A stretch of 64,000 bases of DNA, taken from assembly GCA_026413225.1 (NCBI GenBank), contig CM048553.1, forward strand, positions 147,119,690-147,183,689, in the 5' to 3' direction. Position numbers and translations under genes: made by a program. Every line of letters begins with the position of its first letter. Positions within the stretch are counted from its first letter, which is position 1. The notes beneath the pieces are model-generated. The model had not been told where the DNA came from and ran no database searches. It saw only the letters and a program-made list of their open reading frames with translations. Positions 1 through 13,781 of this stretch are shown here, piece after piece. This DNA comes from Otis tarda (lineage: Eukaryota > Chordata > Aves > Otidiformes > Otididae).

Positions 1-3000
1 GAATTCAAATGCTACTCTTGATGGATTTTCTGACATAATAAAAGCAAATTTGCAGAGACAGGTGGCTTTTCATATCTTTTTTAAGCACTTTGCCTATCTG
101 TTAATTTCTAAATACTCTTAAAAAAAAAATCTTTCATAATTATTCAGCTCAGAGGATAGCATAGTCTATTATTCTTCCAGTAGAGTAAGGACATAAATAG
201 AGTACACTATAAGGAAAAAAATACTCACTGACAAACTGAATGAAATTTAAAATTAATTACATTTCATCCTGGACGACTGAACATCTACAAGTTTATAATT
301 TCTAATTTTCACAGAGCATAACCAATTTGCTTTTTTTTTGTTATGATTTTTGAAGTTTCCCTCTCTCTCCAGTGGCTTATTTCTGTCTCTCCAGCAAGGT
401 TCCAGCTCCCCTCTTTTGCTGGTTGCTGAATCAACTGCACAAGTGATGACTTCTCAGAAAGTAGCATCCTCTCAGATTGCAGGCAGGAGTAACAGAGCAA
501 AACTCTTTTTATCTTAGATCTCCAGATTGCTTACTATGAAGACAATACTAATTAAGAATCTTAATTTTGCCTCCAAGTGTCAACACTAAAGATTCTTCTA
601 AGAACGTCACGTTAAAGGAACTATGTATTATATTACATTTCTTCCTGCAAATTCCATGGATAGTATGTTGATTTGTAACATTTACTACATATTTAAGATT
701 TATGATTACAACCACACCTTGAAAACAGTTTTGTTATTGTCTTTTCAATGTCACATTCTTCTCTAAATTGATACTAAAACAAGATACTATTTTTAAGCCA
801 AGTTCTGATAGTAGCAGCAAATTAAAGTGTCTGTTGACTTATGCAGCTCATAAATATCCAGGAAATAATTTTATTTGTACACGTCAACCTAAAATATTTC
901 ATGCAAAGCATCACTGTTTTCACAGATTCTCAGAGTTGGCCTGAACAATTTGTAGACCCCAAAAGATCTCGTGGTGGGCTGAGATCAAGTTCTTGTAAGG
1001 AAAAAAACTTGAGTGCATACAGCTACCTGACTCATAAACAAGTACTCTGGAAATAAAGGGCATCAGTGTTGCAAAAATAATCTTTTTTTTTTTTTCCTTT
1101 CATAGCAAAGAAGCTTTGTTTCAATATGATTCTAACTAAAAGTAAATGTTGAAACAAGGATTCCTATAAACCTGAAATGTTAGAACAGTTTTACTGCAGA
1201 TTCATCTCCACCTTCTGCTATTTAATCCATTACTAAATTTAAAGTCTCAAAAACTGGCTGTTTTGATCATGGATGACTAAGAGATGTTCAGACTCAGGCT
1301 TTTGTCTGGACATATTAAAGAGATATCTAAAAGAGGTCTCAGTCCTGTATAAAAAACATTGTGATGCAATTTTGCTGTTTTCTTTGAGGAACACTTCTAA
1401 TCTGAGCATGCCTTTTCTTACTGATCTTTTCGTGCTTTTCTTAACTACCCTTCTGCTTCCCAGTTCTCTTCTAGCCAATTTCCTTATGTTGTATCATTAC
1501 TAAGATATCACTATATATTTTTCAGCCCAAGAAGACATCAACTGATATTTGAGACATTTTATAGGACTCATATTGCATCCCTTCAAGAGTATTTTAAGGA
1601 ATCTGCAGTGATCCTTAATTAACATGAAAAACCAGAAAGTACGTGGAATTCAAGGTCAATATTTACAATTGGCATTCAAAAACTCTTTGATTTCTTAAGT
1701 TTGTCTACATAAAAAACTCACTTGTTTTCATTAAAATTCTTTTAAAATTCTATTTAGCCAAACTCATGCAATCCTCAAGTTGGGATGGATACTACTGCTC
1801 ATACAGACAATAGCTTTACATCCGTTCAACTCTTCTCGGGATGTAAGCAACATGTTTTACTACTTGGCTATGGAGAAATACCTAATTGATATAAACAAAA
1901 TAAATACAAATAATTTCTAAGCTCATTTAAATTACACCATCTATGTACTTTTGTTTGCTTAATGAAGAGCAATACATACAAACACATGGTATTCTGAACT
2001 GGATGGATAAATAACCTCTCAGTGAATAGCAGACTAATATGTTTTGAATATGATTAATTTAAAACTCATGAAGTTTACACCACAGATTGATTCATATTCT
2101 AAATAGATTCGCTTATATAGAACATTTTGGAATTATTATAATGTAGTTTTCACAAACTTTCTGGTGACGGTGCAAAACCTAGCTGTTTCATTTGTGTAAT
2201 TTTTTTGAAAGATAGTGATTTCAGTTGGGTGGCTTACTAGTATTGAAATAAAAAATAATATAAAACCTTGAGTATATGCAACATAATACCACTTTTAACA
2301 GAGGTCCAGATTCAGCTCTGGATTTCAGTCTGTTGATATTTCTTATTAGTTTATATCAGCTCCGTATCTAGCTCATTAGTTTATATCAGCTCTGTATCTA
2401 GCTCACTTCCTAATCCAATAGGGTGGCCACCCTATATCATTTGAGCTGTATGCATCTATTTAGCAGAGGGTCTGCTGAATAATTAAATCCAGGCACCTTC
2501 CTCTAAACAGCCTCTGCCATGTAAGTGACACAGGAGAATAGTGTTTATCTCCCATCTGTGAGCTATTCTAGTGATCCTCTTCCAGAAGACATTCTAGATT
2601 TGAACTATATGAAGTCTTGAATATTTGCTTAGAATATGAGAAAGTTGAATCTCCAACAGTTAGTGTAAATAGCGCATAGTATATAATCCAGGTCATTGAT
2701 AAAAAAAAATGAAGGAATAAATTTAGACATATTTACCTTGGTCTGTTTTAAAACTAAGCAAGAACTCACTCATACATATATCTGAGTGTTACTACAGTGA
2801 TACTTCCTGTGATTTTTAATGCATATAATGGAATTTAAAATGTAATTTGCTGTTCAAACTTTTAATTTCAACTTTCTGGCACCTTCACATTTCATTTGAT
2901 CCTTTTGTTTCAACTTCTATCTTTTTTGTACACCTCCTATTTGCTACTTGTATGTTCCAATGCCATGCTTTCCCCCTAATTCTCTGGTTTTCATATATCC

Positions 3001-3882
3001 TAAATGATGCAGAAATTAGTTAAGGCTTATCACAAACCTGAGATTTAAGCATTTATTCCCCAATTATTACTCTAAGAGAGTTGTTCTGTTCCTATTTGTT
3101 GCATACTTTTCCTAAATTGACTTTATGTCTTGATAAAAATAGGCTAAAGTACATAGTTTTCTGTCAAACTTAAATCTAGGCACAAAGTGCATTTCTTCCC
3201 TTGCTTCCCCTAGTCACTCAATTCCAATTTCCTCTAAAAGGATATGAAAAAGAATGAAAATTACTAGAATATTTGAATTTTGTCTTCTCTTTACTCTCCC
3301 GTGGAAGAAATTGAGCCTCTAGGTACCTGCACAACTTGTAAAGTTATTGCGATATTGTAACAAGGTGTTATTCCTCACAGCAACAGAACAGAAGTTGAGT
3401 GACAAAAACACAATATAACTCTGTATCTCTTTGTATCTTTAAGTTTTTCGTTTAATTTATTTTATAGTGTTTATATATAAATATATAAATTTTTTTCTAG
3501 TTTAGTGATATTTAGAAAAAATTGAGAAATAAATACTGGTTTTAAAACTTCTCAAAAAACATATATGGTCCAACTTTCTGATTAAGCTGTCTTTTTATGT
3601 CAACAATTTGTTTACTGTAACTAGATTTTCACATATTAGGAATTTCAGTATGCATGAATGTTTAATAATTACTATCTTTTTTAAACCTAAAAAAGGCAAC
3701 ACCCCTCATATAGACTTAGATTAAATCTATGCAGAGATCTGTACATGTGTTTGTAAATAGATGTGTATAAATACAGACGAGATTTCATATAGATCTAAGA
3801 ATCTTTATGATTTTTTTCCTTTCTTATATTCAGATAATATTATAAGTAAATTAAAGAAAATAAAAATAAAGGACTGTAATAC
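1..3882 (-). other. CSMD3: CSMD3 intron after Sushi6 (partial)
   Basis: AT-rich sequence downstream of the Sushi6 exon. Only a small 2 x 30-bp tandem repeat (2345-2404) is notable. No frame resembling the next CUB exon (expected start AECGG) was found. Confidence 0.75.
2345..2404. repeat. Tandem repeat, 2 x 30 bp
   Basis: Two copies of a 30-mer beginning ATTAGTTTATATCAGCT, differing by one C/T change. Confidence 0.9.
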
Positions 3883-4074
3883 CAATACATGATGGCAGAG
3901 GATAGTCCCATGCTCTTCTTTCCCCAGTCATACACTTTAGAAGGCTACTTCCATGGAGTGTGTAACCTGGATTGCATCCATAAATTATAGTGCTTCCAGC
4001 AAAATGGCCTTGGTCACTGATTTTATATCCAAACTGTGGCACACCAGGGTCCTCACAATGTGAAAGCTCAAAAC
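3883..4074 (-). CDS. CSMD3: CSMD3 exon: Sushi6
   Basis: 192-nt phase 1-1 exon, acceptor TGCCACAG, donor GTATTA (moderate). It begins SFELSHCEDPGVPQFGYK, continues SDQGHFAGSTIIYGCNPGY, LLKCMTGERRAWDYPLPSC and ends I plus one base. A complete four-cysteine Sushi module. HFAGSTIIYGC is the CSMD3 version by recall. The following CUB exon is not in 1-3882 and must lie beyond the window edge. Confidence 0.96.
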
Positions 4075-5091
4075 CTGTGGCATGAATACAACATTGTAGT
4101 TACAAAATCAAACAGGTAAATACATTGATGAAATTAAGATTTTCTGTTTTCTAATGGAAAACAAACATTTTCAGAGTTCATGTAACAACATATTTAAGGT
4201 ATCATCTTCTCTGTTTTTAAACAGTCTAAATAGGATAACTCTCTATACCTCCTACTCAGAGTCAGACTGTGTCATAACTTAATTTTTCCTAAGACTCAAA
4301 TTAAAGACTGAGAAGAAAATTCATTAACAATCAGTTCTAAAATGATATGATAAATGACAAAATGGCAGTTAAAGTGACTGCCCATTTACTTTGATGACAA
4401 TCTAGTTTGAGAATAGACATTTAAAGGCTCATAAACAAATTTGAACAGCAGATTTGTTTGTTACTGTTGTGCACAGTAACACCAGCGGCACAATAGCACC
4501 TACAGCACCAAATAAATATAATCTCTACTCTAATCCTGTATTTGGTAGTTTGTAAATTAAAAAACTACGTGCAGGAAGCAATGATAATAATGATATAGAG
4601 AATTCAAGCCAAACAATTTGAACATTTTGGAGTATTAAGAGATGTGGAACAAGAAGGAAACAAAATTACTCCTGCATTGTACAGAAATAGGTAAGCATAT
4701 TGACATTCGAGGAAACAAAAGCTGTAATTTCAGAGAAAGAATTTCTGTGACAAATAAGGTTTTCTGTTATTAGCTGAGAAGCAGTTCAAAACCTCACTTT
4801 GTTCAAAATCAAATGCATTTTACCAATATCATGCAGCTCAAACTGTAGGTAAAAAAGGCACTTAGTGTCAGATTGATATTCCGATATGTAGGTGAAATGG
4901 GATCAAATGAAGGAGTTTTCATGTCTGCATTGTTCAGTGAAGTAATTTACACAGTATTTGACCATCAGTTGACATTTGTCAACTGTTGGTAGCCTTTCAC
5001 AATCTCTCCTCAGGTATTGAATCATTACGGTTGACTGATTGAAGAAATGTTCATTATTTTGTTTTACAGAAAAAAAAAGCTTCAGGTTCCA

Positions 5092-5233
5092 TAAGGCTGT
5101 TTGCTCACATAAGGAAGAAAAAAAAAAAACCAAAACAAACAAAAAAAAAAAACAGCCTTCCGTAAGGCTGTTTGCTCACATAAGGAATAAAAAAAAAAAA
5201 CCCAAAACAAACAAAAAAAAAGCCAAACAACCC
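5092..5233. repeat. 71-bp tandem duplication with A-rich spacers
   Basis: TAAGGCTGTTTGCTCACATA occurs at 5092 and again at 5163, each followed by A-runs and CAAAACAAAC. At the junction ACAGCCTT-CCGT-AAGGCTGT forms an 8-bp stem with a 4-base loop. Confidence 0.85.
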
Positions 5234-5997
5234 AGGTCAAATGTTCTATCTTCTGTTTTTACTTCAACTCACTTAATGTCTCACTGAAAATGGCTCAGCT
5301 CCTGAAGAACCTCCACAACCTCTGAGCTGAATTTTTCTCATTCCTAGCTAAGCTATAGTTTCCCAGCACAGACTGCACTAAAAGAGGCTAATGTGAGTTC
5401 CAGATGAAGAACCTTTTTTGATATTGCCAGTCTGGATACTTACTGACCAGTTAGAATTTCCTGTTTTCTAAGAAAATTGTTGATCACACTATGTGAAAAG
5501 AAGTTAAAATGTGCCTTGATTCCTGAGATATCCTCATCTCTGGATGACCAGCCTACAATTACAGAACCAAAGCAGTCTTTTTGACTATCACTTCGCTCTT
5601 GAGGGTGAACATGTAACTCCGTTGCCTAAGCATAGGTACTAGCTGTGGTTTTGCTGTTCTAAGTGTATTTCAGCTATCTACTGTGTTGGCAGTTCTGGCA
5701 ACAGGAACTAAAGGGAAACTGTATCCTTCAGAAGAAGCATCTGGTAGCTATGGGCATAGTGAAGGGGATCTAGAATGGCAATAGTTGGCTATTTTAGATA
5801 ATTGAAAGAGCACGGATGCTTACAATGTGTCCCTTAAGACACAGGATGTTTCATTAGACCTTGTGGGTATTTAGTTTACTGCTTAAAAGCATCAGGGTAA
5901 GCCCATGGTTCCTTTGGAAGGTTTCTTTGTCTATATCTATGCAAAATTAGTATTAGCTGTCTTTCCCAAAATGGGAAATGGACAATGGGTGATGACC

Positions 5998-6508
5998 AGT
6001 GGCATGAATTCTAGTTGGAGGCCAGTAACTAGTGGTGTGCCCTAGGGATCAATACTGGGTCCAACATCTTCAACATTTTCATTAATGAACTGGATGATGG
6101 AGCAGAGTGTACCCTCACCCAAGTTTGCTGATAACACCAAACTGGCAGGGGTGTCTGGTGCACCAAAGGATCATGCTGCCACCCAGAGACACCTCAACAG
6201 GCTAGAGAAATGGGTGAACACAAACCTCAGGAAGTTCAACAAGAAGTGCAAGGTCTTGCACCTGAGGAGGAACAACTTCATCTTCAGAATATGCTGGACA
6301 CCACATATGGAGTACAGTGTCCAGTTCTGGGCTCCTCAGTACAAGAGAGATGCGGAGTCCAGCAAAGGGCCTCTAAGATTATTAAGGGATGGGACTATCT
6401 CTCCCATGGCAAGGCTGAGAGAGCCTGGAGTAGAGAAGGCTCAGGGAGGATCTTATCCATGTGTATAAATCCGAAGGGAGAGTGTAAAGGAGGTGTATAC
6501 CGACTCTG
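5998..6508 (+). mobile_element. CR1 LINE fragment
   Basis: Reverse-transcriptase segment with FADNTKLAG (second catalytic Asp changed to Asn), KFNKKCKVLHL, then a jump to a segment matching the [11 protein letters not shown] region, indicating an internal deletion of a few hundred bp near 6285. It ends where the LTR fragment begins at about 6509. Confidence 0.85.
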
Positions 6509-6900
6509 GTTGGGATGGAATTAATTATCTTCACAGCAGTCCATATAGTGCTGTATTTCAGACTGACTAAACAAGTGTTGATAACTAAGCTATTGTTGAG
6601 CAGTACTTGCACAACATCAAGTCCTTCTCTGTTTCTCACTCTGCCTCCGCAACAAGTAGGCTGGATGCGGGCAAGAAGACACAGCTGGGACAGCTGATGC
6701 CAACTGACCAAAGAGATATTCCATGCCATATAATGTCATGCTGAGCAATAGAACTGGAGGATAGTCTTTCCAAACGGGCCATTGCTCAGAAACTGGCTGG
6801 GCATTGGTCTCCTTGTGGGAGGTGATGAGTGACTGCTTTTGCATCTTTTTTTTTCTTTTTCTCTTTCCTCTCTATCTTTATTTTGACTCATGACTTTTAC
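6509..6900 (+). mobile_element. LTR fragment, TGTCCTGG family
   Basis: Begins inside the LTR start (GGTTGGGATGGAATTAATT), carries AGATATTCCATGCCATATAATGTCATGCTGAG, and fades in the T-rich region by about 6900. It follows directly on the CR1 copy that ends near 6508. Ends are approximate. Confidence 0.7.
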
Positions 6901-7540
6901 TCACTTATTCTCTTCCAGTTCTGCAAATATCTTCAAAAGAAGATCTGGCACTGTTCAGGCTAATAACTATTCAGGCTAACAATGTGTATTCTGCAAGAAT
7001 GCCTGTCTCAAAAGACAGGAAATGCTAATGACAAGGTGCAAGTGCTGGGCTTGGAGGTGCCTATATGAATAAGAAAAATGAAACACCTTGAAACTTACAT
7101 AGTAACACAGAACTGGAAGGACTATCTTTAATCATAGGGTGCAGTCCAATGCTACCACAGTCTATTACGTGGTATAATTATGCAACTTTCACCTGAGAAA
7201 TAATTACATACTCTTGTAGTATCTTGAAATCTTTTCCATTCTGCTAGACCTACATTATTTTTATTAGAAATAGTTCCTAAGACATGATGGAGAGTTTTTA
7301 AAATATAAGAACATTTTTTTTAACATATGAAAATGAATTATTTAAGCACAGGGAGAAAAAAGGAAGTTGACAGCTGCATTGCAGAATTACCTTGTAATAC
7401 TGTTCTCCTTCCTAAAAGTTCAGTTTTAGATAATAATTCAGGGATGATTAAATAATTATACAATAAAGAAGTCATACACAATATGTGTCAATATACACAT
7501 ATAACAGTACATACAACTGTGCATACACTTGCACATACAT

Positions 7541-9617
7541 TTGTGGACATAAGCAATCCAGGAGGTTACTGGAATGCATACATGACAACCTCCTTCTCCA
7601 GGTGATAAAGAAGCCAATGAGGAGAGGTGCTATGCTGCACCTTGCTCTGTCCAACAAGGAGGGGCTGGTGGGGAATGAGGAGCTCAAGGGCAGCCTTGGT
7701 TGCAGTGACCATAAAATGGTGGAGTTTAAGTTCTTTAGGGCAGCAAGGAGGGCACAGAGCCAGCTCACTGCCCTGGCCTTCAGGAAAGCAGACTTTGGCC
7801 TCCTCAAGGATCTACTGGGCAAAGTGCAATGGGATAAAGCCCTGGAGGGAAGAGGGGCCCAAGAAAGTTGGTTGGTATTAAGGATCACCTCCTCTACGCT
7901 CATGAATGATGCATCCCAAGAGGAAGTCAGGCAAAAACACCTGAGGAGGCCTGAATGGATGAAACAGAAGCTCCTGAACCAACCAAAAAACAAAAGGAAG
8001 CCTACAGAGGGTGGAAGCAAGGACAGGTAGTCTGGGAGGAACACAGATAAACTGAGCAGCCAGGGATTAGGTTAGGAAAGCTAAAGCCCTGAGAGAATTA
8101 AATCTGACTAGGGATATCAAAGCCAACAAGACGAGCTTCTATAGGCACATCAGTGATAAAAGGAAGACTATGGAAAATGTGGGAAGGAAATGGGAGACCT
8201 GGTTACCCAGGACATGGAGAAGGCTGATGTACTCATCTTGCAGAAGACAAAAGCAAGGACTGGGAGAACGAAGAACTCCCCACCATATAAGAAGATCAGG
8301 CTCATGACCACCCAAGTAGCCTGAAGGTGCACAAGTCCATGCGATCTGATGAGATACATCCACAGGTCCTAGGGAACTGGTGGATGAAATTCCCAAGCCA
8401 CTGTTCATCATATTTGAGTCATGGCAGTCCGGTGAAGTTTCCACTGACTGGAAAAGGGGTAACATAACCCCCATTTTAAAAAAAGGGGAACAAGGAAGAA
8501 CCGGGGAACTACAGTCAGTCAGTCTCACCTCTGTGCCTGGCAAGGTGATGGAGCAGATTCTCCTGGAAACCATGCTAAGGCACATGGAATATAAGGAGGT
8601 GACTGGTGAGAGCCAACATGGCTTCACTAAAGGCAAATAGTGCCAAATGAATTTGGTGGCCTTCTACGATGGGGTTACAGCATTTGTGGATAAGGAAAGA
8701 GCAACTGATGCCATCTACTTGGACTTGTGCAAAGTATTTGACACCGTCCTGCATGACATCCTTGACTCTAAACTGGAGAGACATGGATGTGATGGATGGA
8801 CCACTCAGTGGATAAGGAATTGCCAGGACGGTTGCACTCAGAGTTGCAGTTAATGAATCAATGTCCAAGTGGAGACCAGTGACAAGAGGTGTTCCTCCGG
8901 GGTCGGTATTGGGACTAACCCTGTTAGGGTTAACATTGGTGACGTGGACAGTGGGACTGAGTGCATTCTAACCAAGCGTGCCAACGACACCAAGCTGTGT
9001 GGTGCAGCCAACACACTGGAGGGAAAATATGCCATCCAGAGGGACCTTGACAGGCTGGAGAGGTGGACCCGTGCAAACCTCATGAAGTTCAATAAAGAGA
9101 AGAGAAGGTTCTGGGGAAACTGTATAGCAGCCTTCCAGTACCAAAAGAGGGCCTACAAGAAAACTGGGAAGGGAATGGCTATAGAGATTGCACTCTGTCA
9201 TCCTGTATTGAGATACTGCTATTCAGTGAAAATATCCATATTAATTGCAACAACAAGCATTTTTATGTAATAGGGTCTGATTTTGGACCCCTGTATCAGT
9301 TTCACCCTCATGTATCCATGTTATTTCTCTAGGATAAATAATTGATAGGACAAGTGGTAATGGCTTTAAACAGAAAGAAAATAGATTTAGATTAGGTATA
9401 AGGAAGAAATTCTTCACTATGAGAGTGGTGATGCACTGGAATAGGCTGCCCAGAGACACTGTGGATGCCCCATCCCTGGAAGTGGTCAAGGCTGGGTTGG
9501 ATGGGGCTTTGAGCAACCTGGTCTAGTGTTAGGTGTCCCTGCCCATGGCAGAGGGGTTGGAACTAGATGATCTCTAAGATCTCTTCCAACTCAAACCATT
9601 CTATGATTCGATGATTT
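7541..9617 (+). mobile_element. CR1 LINE, 5'-truncated, rearranged
   Basis: Covers endonuclease (SRRLLECIHDNLLLQVIKKP), linker and reverse transcriptase ([21 protein letters not shown]) and the 3' end with ATTCTATGATTCGATGA. The catalytic FADD is replaced by RAND, and the middle third of the reverse transcriptase and downstream is deleted near 9103. A foreign segment of about 170 bp (roughly 9175-9343) interrupts the 3' part. The large open frames on both strands here are LINE remnants. Confidence 0.9.
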
Positions 9618-10281
9618 TCAGAAGTTGCCATCTATAAAAACAGATGTGTTTCATTGTTTCCTGTACATCTTCTAAGCCAGAGATCTGAAAAGATTTTTCC
9701 TCTCCTAATCTTTATAGTTTAATTTTGTCAATCTACATATAAGTAATAAGTTTTTGTTAGGAATCCTTCTTTATCATTTTAGTTCCAAATTGAATTATTC
9801 TAAACAATAATCCAAACTCAGAAATTGCTGGTCTAATGCAAAGTTAAATCTGACATTAGTCTTAAGATGGAGAATATCTTCTACATATGAATGATCTTTA
9901 TGAAAACAATGGGTTTTGGTTACACATTTGAAACTACTCACATTCTTAGATATTTTTGTGTGCTAATACAATTAACTGATAATTATCCTATTTTTTCTTA
10001 TCCTTTCCAAGACTGAAAAAAGCTTCAAAATAACCCGCTAGAAAAGACAGTGGTTTAAGTATCAAACTACGCAAAGTACTGTCAAAGCAAGGTTTCAGTA
10101 TGCTACATGTTTGGGTTTTTTATAGGTACAATTATGAAATCATATTATTTTGATAAGTGATGAGTCATTTGCTGTTGATTTTACCATTATTGTCTTTTAA
10201 TTGTATTTTCCTCTTATGAGCAAAGATTTTTCATTCCTTTAAAATCATAAATCTATTACTACTGTTTTCTCAAATACTTAC

Positions 10282-10438
10282 TGGTATACACAAGCTGAAA
10301 ACCTTCATCAGTGCCCTCCATATCTGAGTTAAATTCCAACCACAAATGATTTGAAGTACTACTTAGTGTCAGGCCTCTTAATGATGCCCCAGTATACGCA
10401 CCCAGTAGGTGAGCAGTGTTGTCTTTGCCATCATAGAT
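10282..10438 (-). CDS. CSMD3: CSMD3 exon: second part of CUB6
   Basis: 157-nt exon, phase 0 to phase 1, acceptor TTTTATAG, donor GTAAGT. It reads IYDGKDNTAHLLGAYTGAS, then LRGLTLSSTSNHLWLEFNS and EGTDEGFQLVYT plus one base. IYDGKD continues the CUB calcium loop begun by GDVLK in the preceding exon, and the EGFQLVY end closes the domain. There is no cysteine. It is too short and start-less to be seen as an ORF and was located by homology and phase. Confidence 0.94.
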
Positions 10439-13085
10439 CTATAAAACAAAAGCAAGTTTTACCGTTACAAAGAAAAGAAAATAGATATTTTATTCACAAA
10501 ATAATTCCGTACATCTCCATTAAGAGGGAGGACAGTCTGCCAAGAGAGATCTATTGCCAGTCAACCCAAAGTACTATTTGGAGACACTGTTTGCCCATCT
10601 TGAGTTAAGTTGACTTAATTGTGGTGATTTTTCAAATCCACAATTTAAAACATATCAGTTCCTTTTTTTTTTTTTTGCATAACAATAGAAGTGGGCAGAG
10701 GTGCCACATCAGCTCAGTGTTTTTAAACCCCTGAGTTTTCTCTTTCTTTGCCAGTATTGTAATGCTAGTCAAAACCTATCAGCAAACATCTATTTTGTGT
10801 ACCTGTGTCTGCCTGAAGTCACTGAGATGGCGTAACAGTAAAGCTCATATCTCCCCAACTTTGGCTTGTTAATTAAACCTCTGATTTTATTTTTTTTTCT
10901 ATGTCAAGAGAGGTTCAAATATAACTACAAAGTAAAAGGAGACTAGGAAATAAAATAAATCAAACAATGGCTTCTGTAAGTTGAAAGAGTAAAGTAATCT
11001 ATATGTAAATAAGAATATAGCACTTTTATTATTTATTTTTCTTCAAAAGTTGTTCTTTTCCATATTTGAAACAGTAACTTCTATCAGACTATTAAATATA
11101 TTAAAAATATTTTAATAATTCTCACCAAATTTCCTTACAAGTTTGGTTGCTTTAAAACATCACAGGTTCCTATCATTCCTAAAAACAGTTAAACTATAAT
11201 GTAACAGTAACTGCTAACTGAGCCACTCCACTATGTCCTGCAGGATTTATTTAGTGAATTCTATAATAACTAAAATATTGATAAATGGGTTTTAAGAAAA
11301 ATTTCACTTGCAAATCAGTAAATTGACCTCTGAATACATTTCAAAGTGCAATATGAGGAAATTCTAAAGCTTTAGAAAAAAAAACAGGAAATTGTCTCCA
11401 GTTCTAAATAAGATCTAAAAGTATTAATTTGAAATGTAATTAAAGCTTCCATTTGTAAACAGGAATCTATACCACAATGAAATCAAAACAAATACACCAG
11501 CAATCATAGCAAGTGGATGTGAATGTGAAATATTATGATGCCTGTTCCCCATCTGGGAGAATGACTTACAAACATAAATCCTATTTTACAGAAATCCTCA
11601 TGTCTCTAGTAATAACAATGATTTTACATTTAATGATATGCTGAAATAAAACAAAGAAGCAGTTTAAGAAGCACAGCAAAATGACTTGGCATCATTTCTT
11701 GTTTTTCACTGAAACAAGCAAATAAATTCCAAGTAAACTTCATATTTAAATGCCAATAGAGTAAAAAATTTAAATGGAGTAAAAAAAAAAATAAAGCAAA
11801 AAAAAAGAGGTGCAATTAATGCTTAATAACTAAAAAGTGACTTTAAAATATATATAGTAGTATTAAAATAGATTTCCTAATTTTATTTACAAATCCTTTA
11901 AAACTGTAATGAGATCAATAATCAAGCCAGGGAAAAAAAAAAAAAAACCACAACAGAAATAGACTTAGCTTTGTTTCTGTAACTGAAAGAAAAATGTCCA
12001 TTCCACGAGAATTACTGCTATCCTACAGAGATATTTATATCATGACAGACTTAAAGAAAATCCAGCTTGAATTTGATGCTCTTTCTCCATGCTAATCTCT
12101 CCAAGCTACTAACGAATAACTCCCAAGGATTCAGGATTTATTTTATTTGTAAACAGTATGTAAGAGTAATCCATTTCCTGCTATTTGTGTATCACTAATA
12201 ATTAACCAAAGGAAGATACTAATGAGTTATACCAACTACTTTCAATATCTCACCAGAACTTCCCTTAAGCCCCTTAATACAATTTTTCTTAATTTCCCCC
12301 TACATACTTTATTATTATTTTTTTAAACTCTCCTATTGTATTAAACCTTTCACATTGGCACACTGACATTTCTTCAGAGTTAACATCAACTCTAATTTAT
12401 GGGTTAACTATCTGTCCCACTATATAATACATCTAAGCCTGTTTTATTTCTATGAAGGAACAAAATTTGAAGTACCCTAACACTTCTTAAACTTTATGAT
12501 TCTTTGAGTAGGAACACTGCATTTGGATGAGGGAGGGATGAGATTCATTTGAACATGAAATTAGTTTTTTTTTTTTCCTTTTGGTTGCTGGCTTTCAAGT
12601 ATTCAAAGTAACATTCATCTCTCTTCTTAAGATAGTGGGATGTCCCTTAGGACAATAAATGGATGCATATTTTGTAGTATAATTCTCAACTTAAGTCACG
12701 TTGTCTTCCAGTTCATGGGCAAAAAATAGAAATTTCTAGATGTAATAAATGATACCATTTAAGTTGCAAAGAGAGTGGTAATAGTCTACATTCTCTTGTG
12801 AGATTTGTAGAATCAGCATTTTCTTTCTAACCTTCCTAAAATGAGTGGGAATTTTGCTAAAGATTTTGAATGAGTGAGTAATTCAGCTTCAGAATTTGAT
12901 CCAGAAGACAAGATTATATGTGAATTAAGGTAGCACCTTAATTATCTTATTTTTAATATAGTTACATTCTTTTTTTACAGGCCTTGCCTGAATATGCTAG
13001 TGAGAAGCTACTTGAAAAACAGAGGTCCATTTTCAACAGCTATTTAAAGACCTGATCTGTTAAATGATTAATTCAGAAAGACAAG

Positions 13086-13781
13086 TGTCCTGGTTTCAGC
13101 AGGGATGAAGTTAATTTTCTTCTCAGTAGCCAGTGTGTTTTGGATCTCATGTGTGAAGAATGTTGATAAAAACACTCTGATGATACGAGTTGTTGTTAAT
13201 GAGACCAAGGACACTGTCTGGCTTTCCAAGACTTGTTAAAGTCTCGTTAATGTGCAGATGCGGGAAGCTGGGCGAAAGACAGACAGAATAATTGATCCAA
13301 ACTGGCCAGAGAGAGTATTCCATGCCATAAACATCATGCTCAGTATATAAGTGGGGGTTGCTCACGCGAGGGGTCATTCTTTTCGGGCATTCTTTTCTGG
13401 CATCCATTCCATTTGAGTACCCGTTCGAGCACCCTTGGAATCCTTTTCTTCTCTCTTGCTTGCTGGCATCGTTCCCTCTACCTTGCTAGCTTACTCTCTC
13501 CTCTTTGCTTCCTGCTCGGTGCCGTTTCCGTGATCGCTGCTCAGGCTGCGTTGGTCATTCGGACATCGGGTGGTGAGAAATTGTACATTGTTCATTTTGT
13601 ATATTTTTGTATATATTAAAATCCTTATATTCTGTTAGCTTTGTAGTTTTTAGTATTTTTAGTAAACTGTTTTTATCTCAACCCACGAGTTTTCCTTTCT
13701 TCCCAATTTCTCTCCCCTGTCCCACTGGGTAGGGGGAGGGTGAGTGAGAAACTGCGTGGTGATCCGGGCTAAACCACCACA
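13086..13781 (+). mobile_element. Solo LTR, TGTCCTGG (avian ERVL-like) family
   Basis: 696 bp from TGTCCTGGTTTCAGC to TAAACCACCACA. TATATAAG is at 13344-13351, preceded by the family's CATCATGCTCAG. The U5 carries ATCTCAACCCACGAG and GGGTGAGTGAG. Flanks (ACAAG / ATGGG) do not match, so no target duplication is seen; inter-element recombination or a boundary error is possible. Confidence 0.85.

Larger units (their letters stand above)
4075..10281 (-). other. CSMD3: CSMD3 intron CUB6-Sushi6 (6.2 kb)
   Basis: Phase 1 intron with a 71-bp tandem duplication (5092-5233), two plus-strand CR1 copies (5998-6508, 7541-9617) and an LTR fragment (6509-6900). 5240-5990 is unassigned. Confidence 0.85.

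Noticed and set aside
1-3882. A further CSMD3 CUB exon downstream of Sushi6
   Set aside because: No minus-strand frame with a CGG...LSPGYP start and AG/GT borders was found, so the exon is taken to lie outside the window.
7472-8044. 190-codon minus-strand open frame
   Set aside because: It is antisense to the CR1 endonuclease region; the plus strand explains the openness.
8647-9110. Reverse-transcriptase-like frames as host genes
   Set aside because: They are decayed CR1 ORF2 with stops, frame changes and a lost catalytic FADD.
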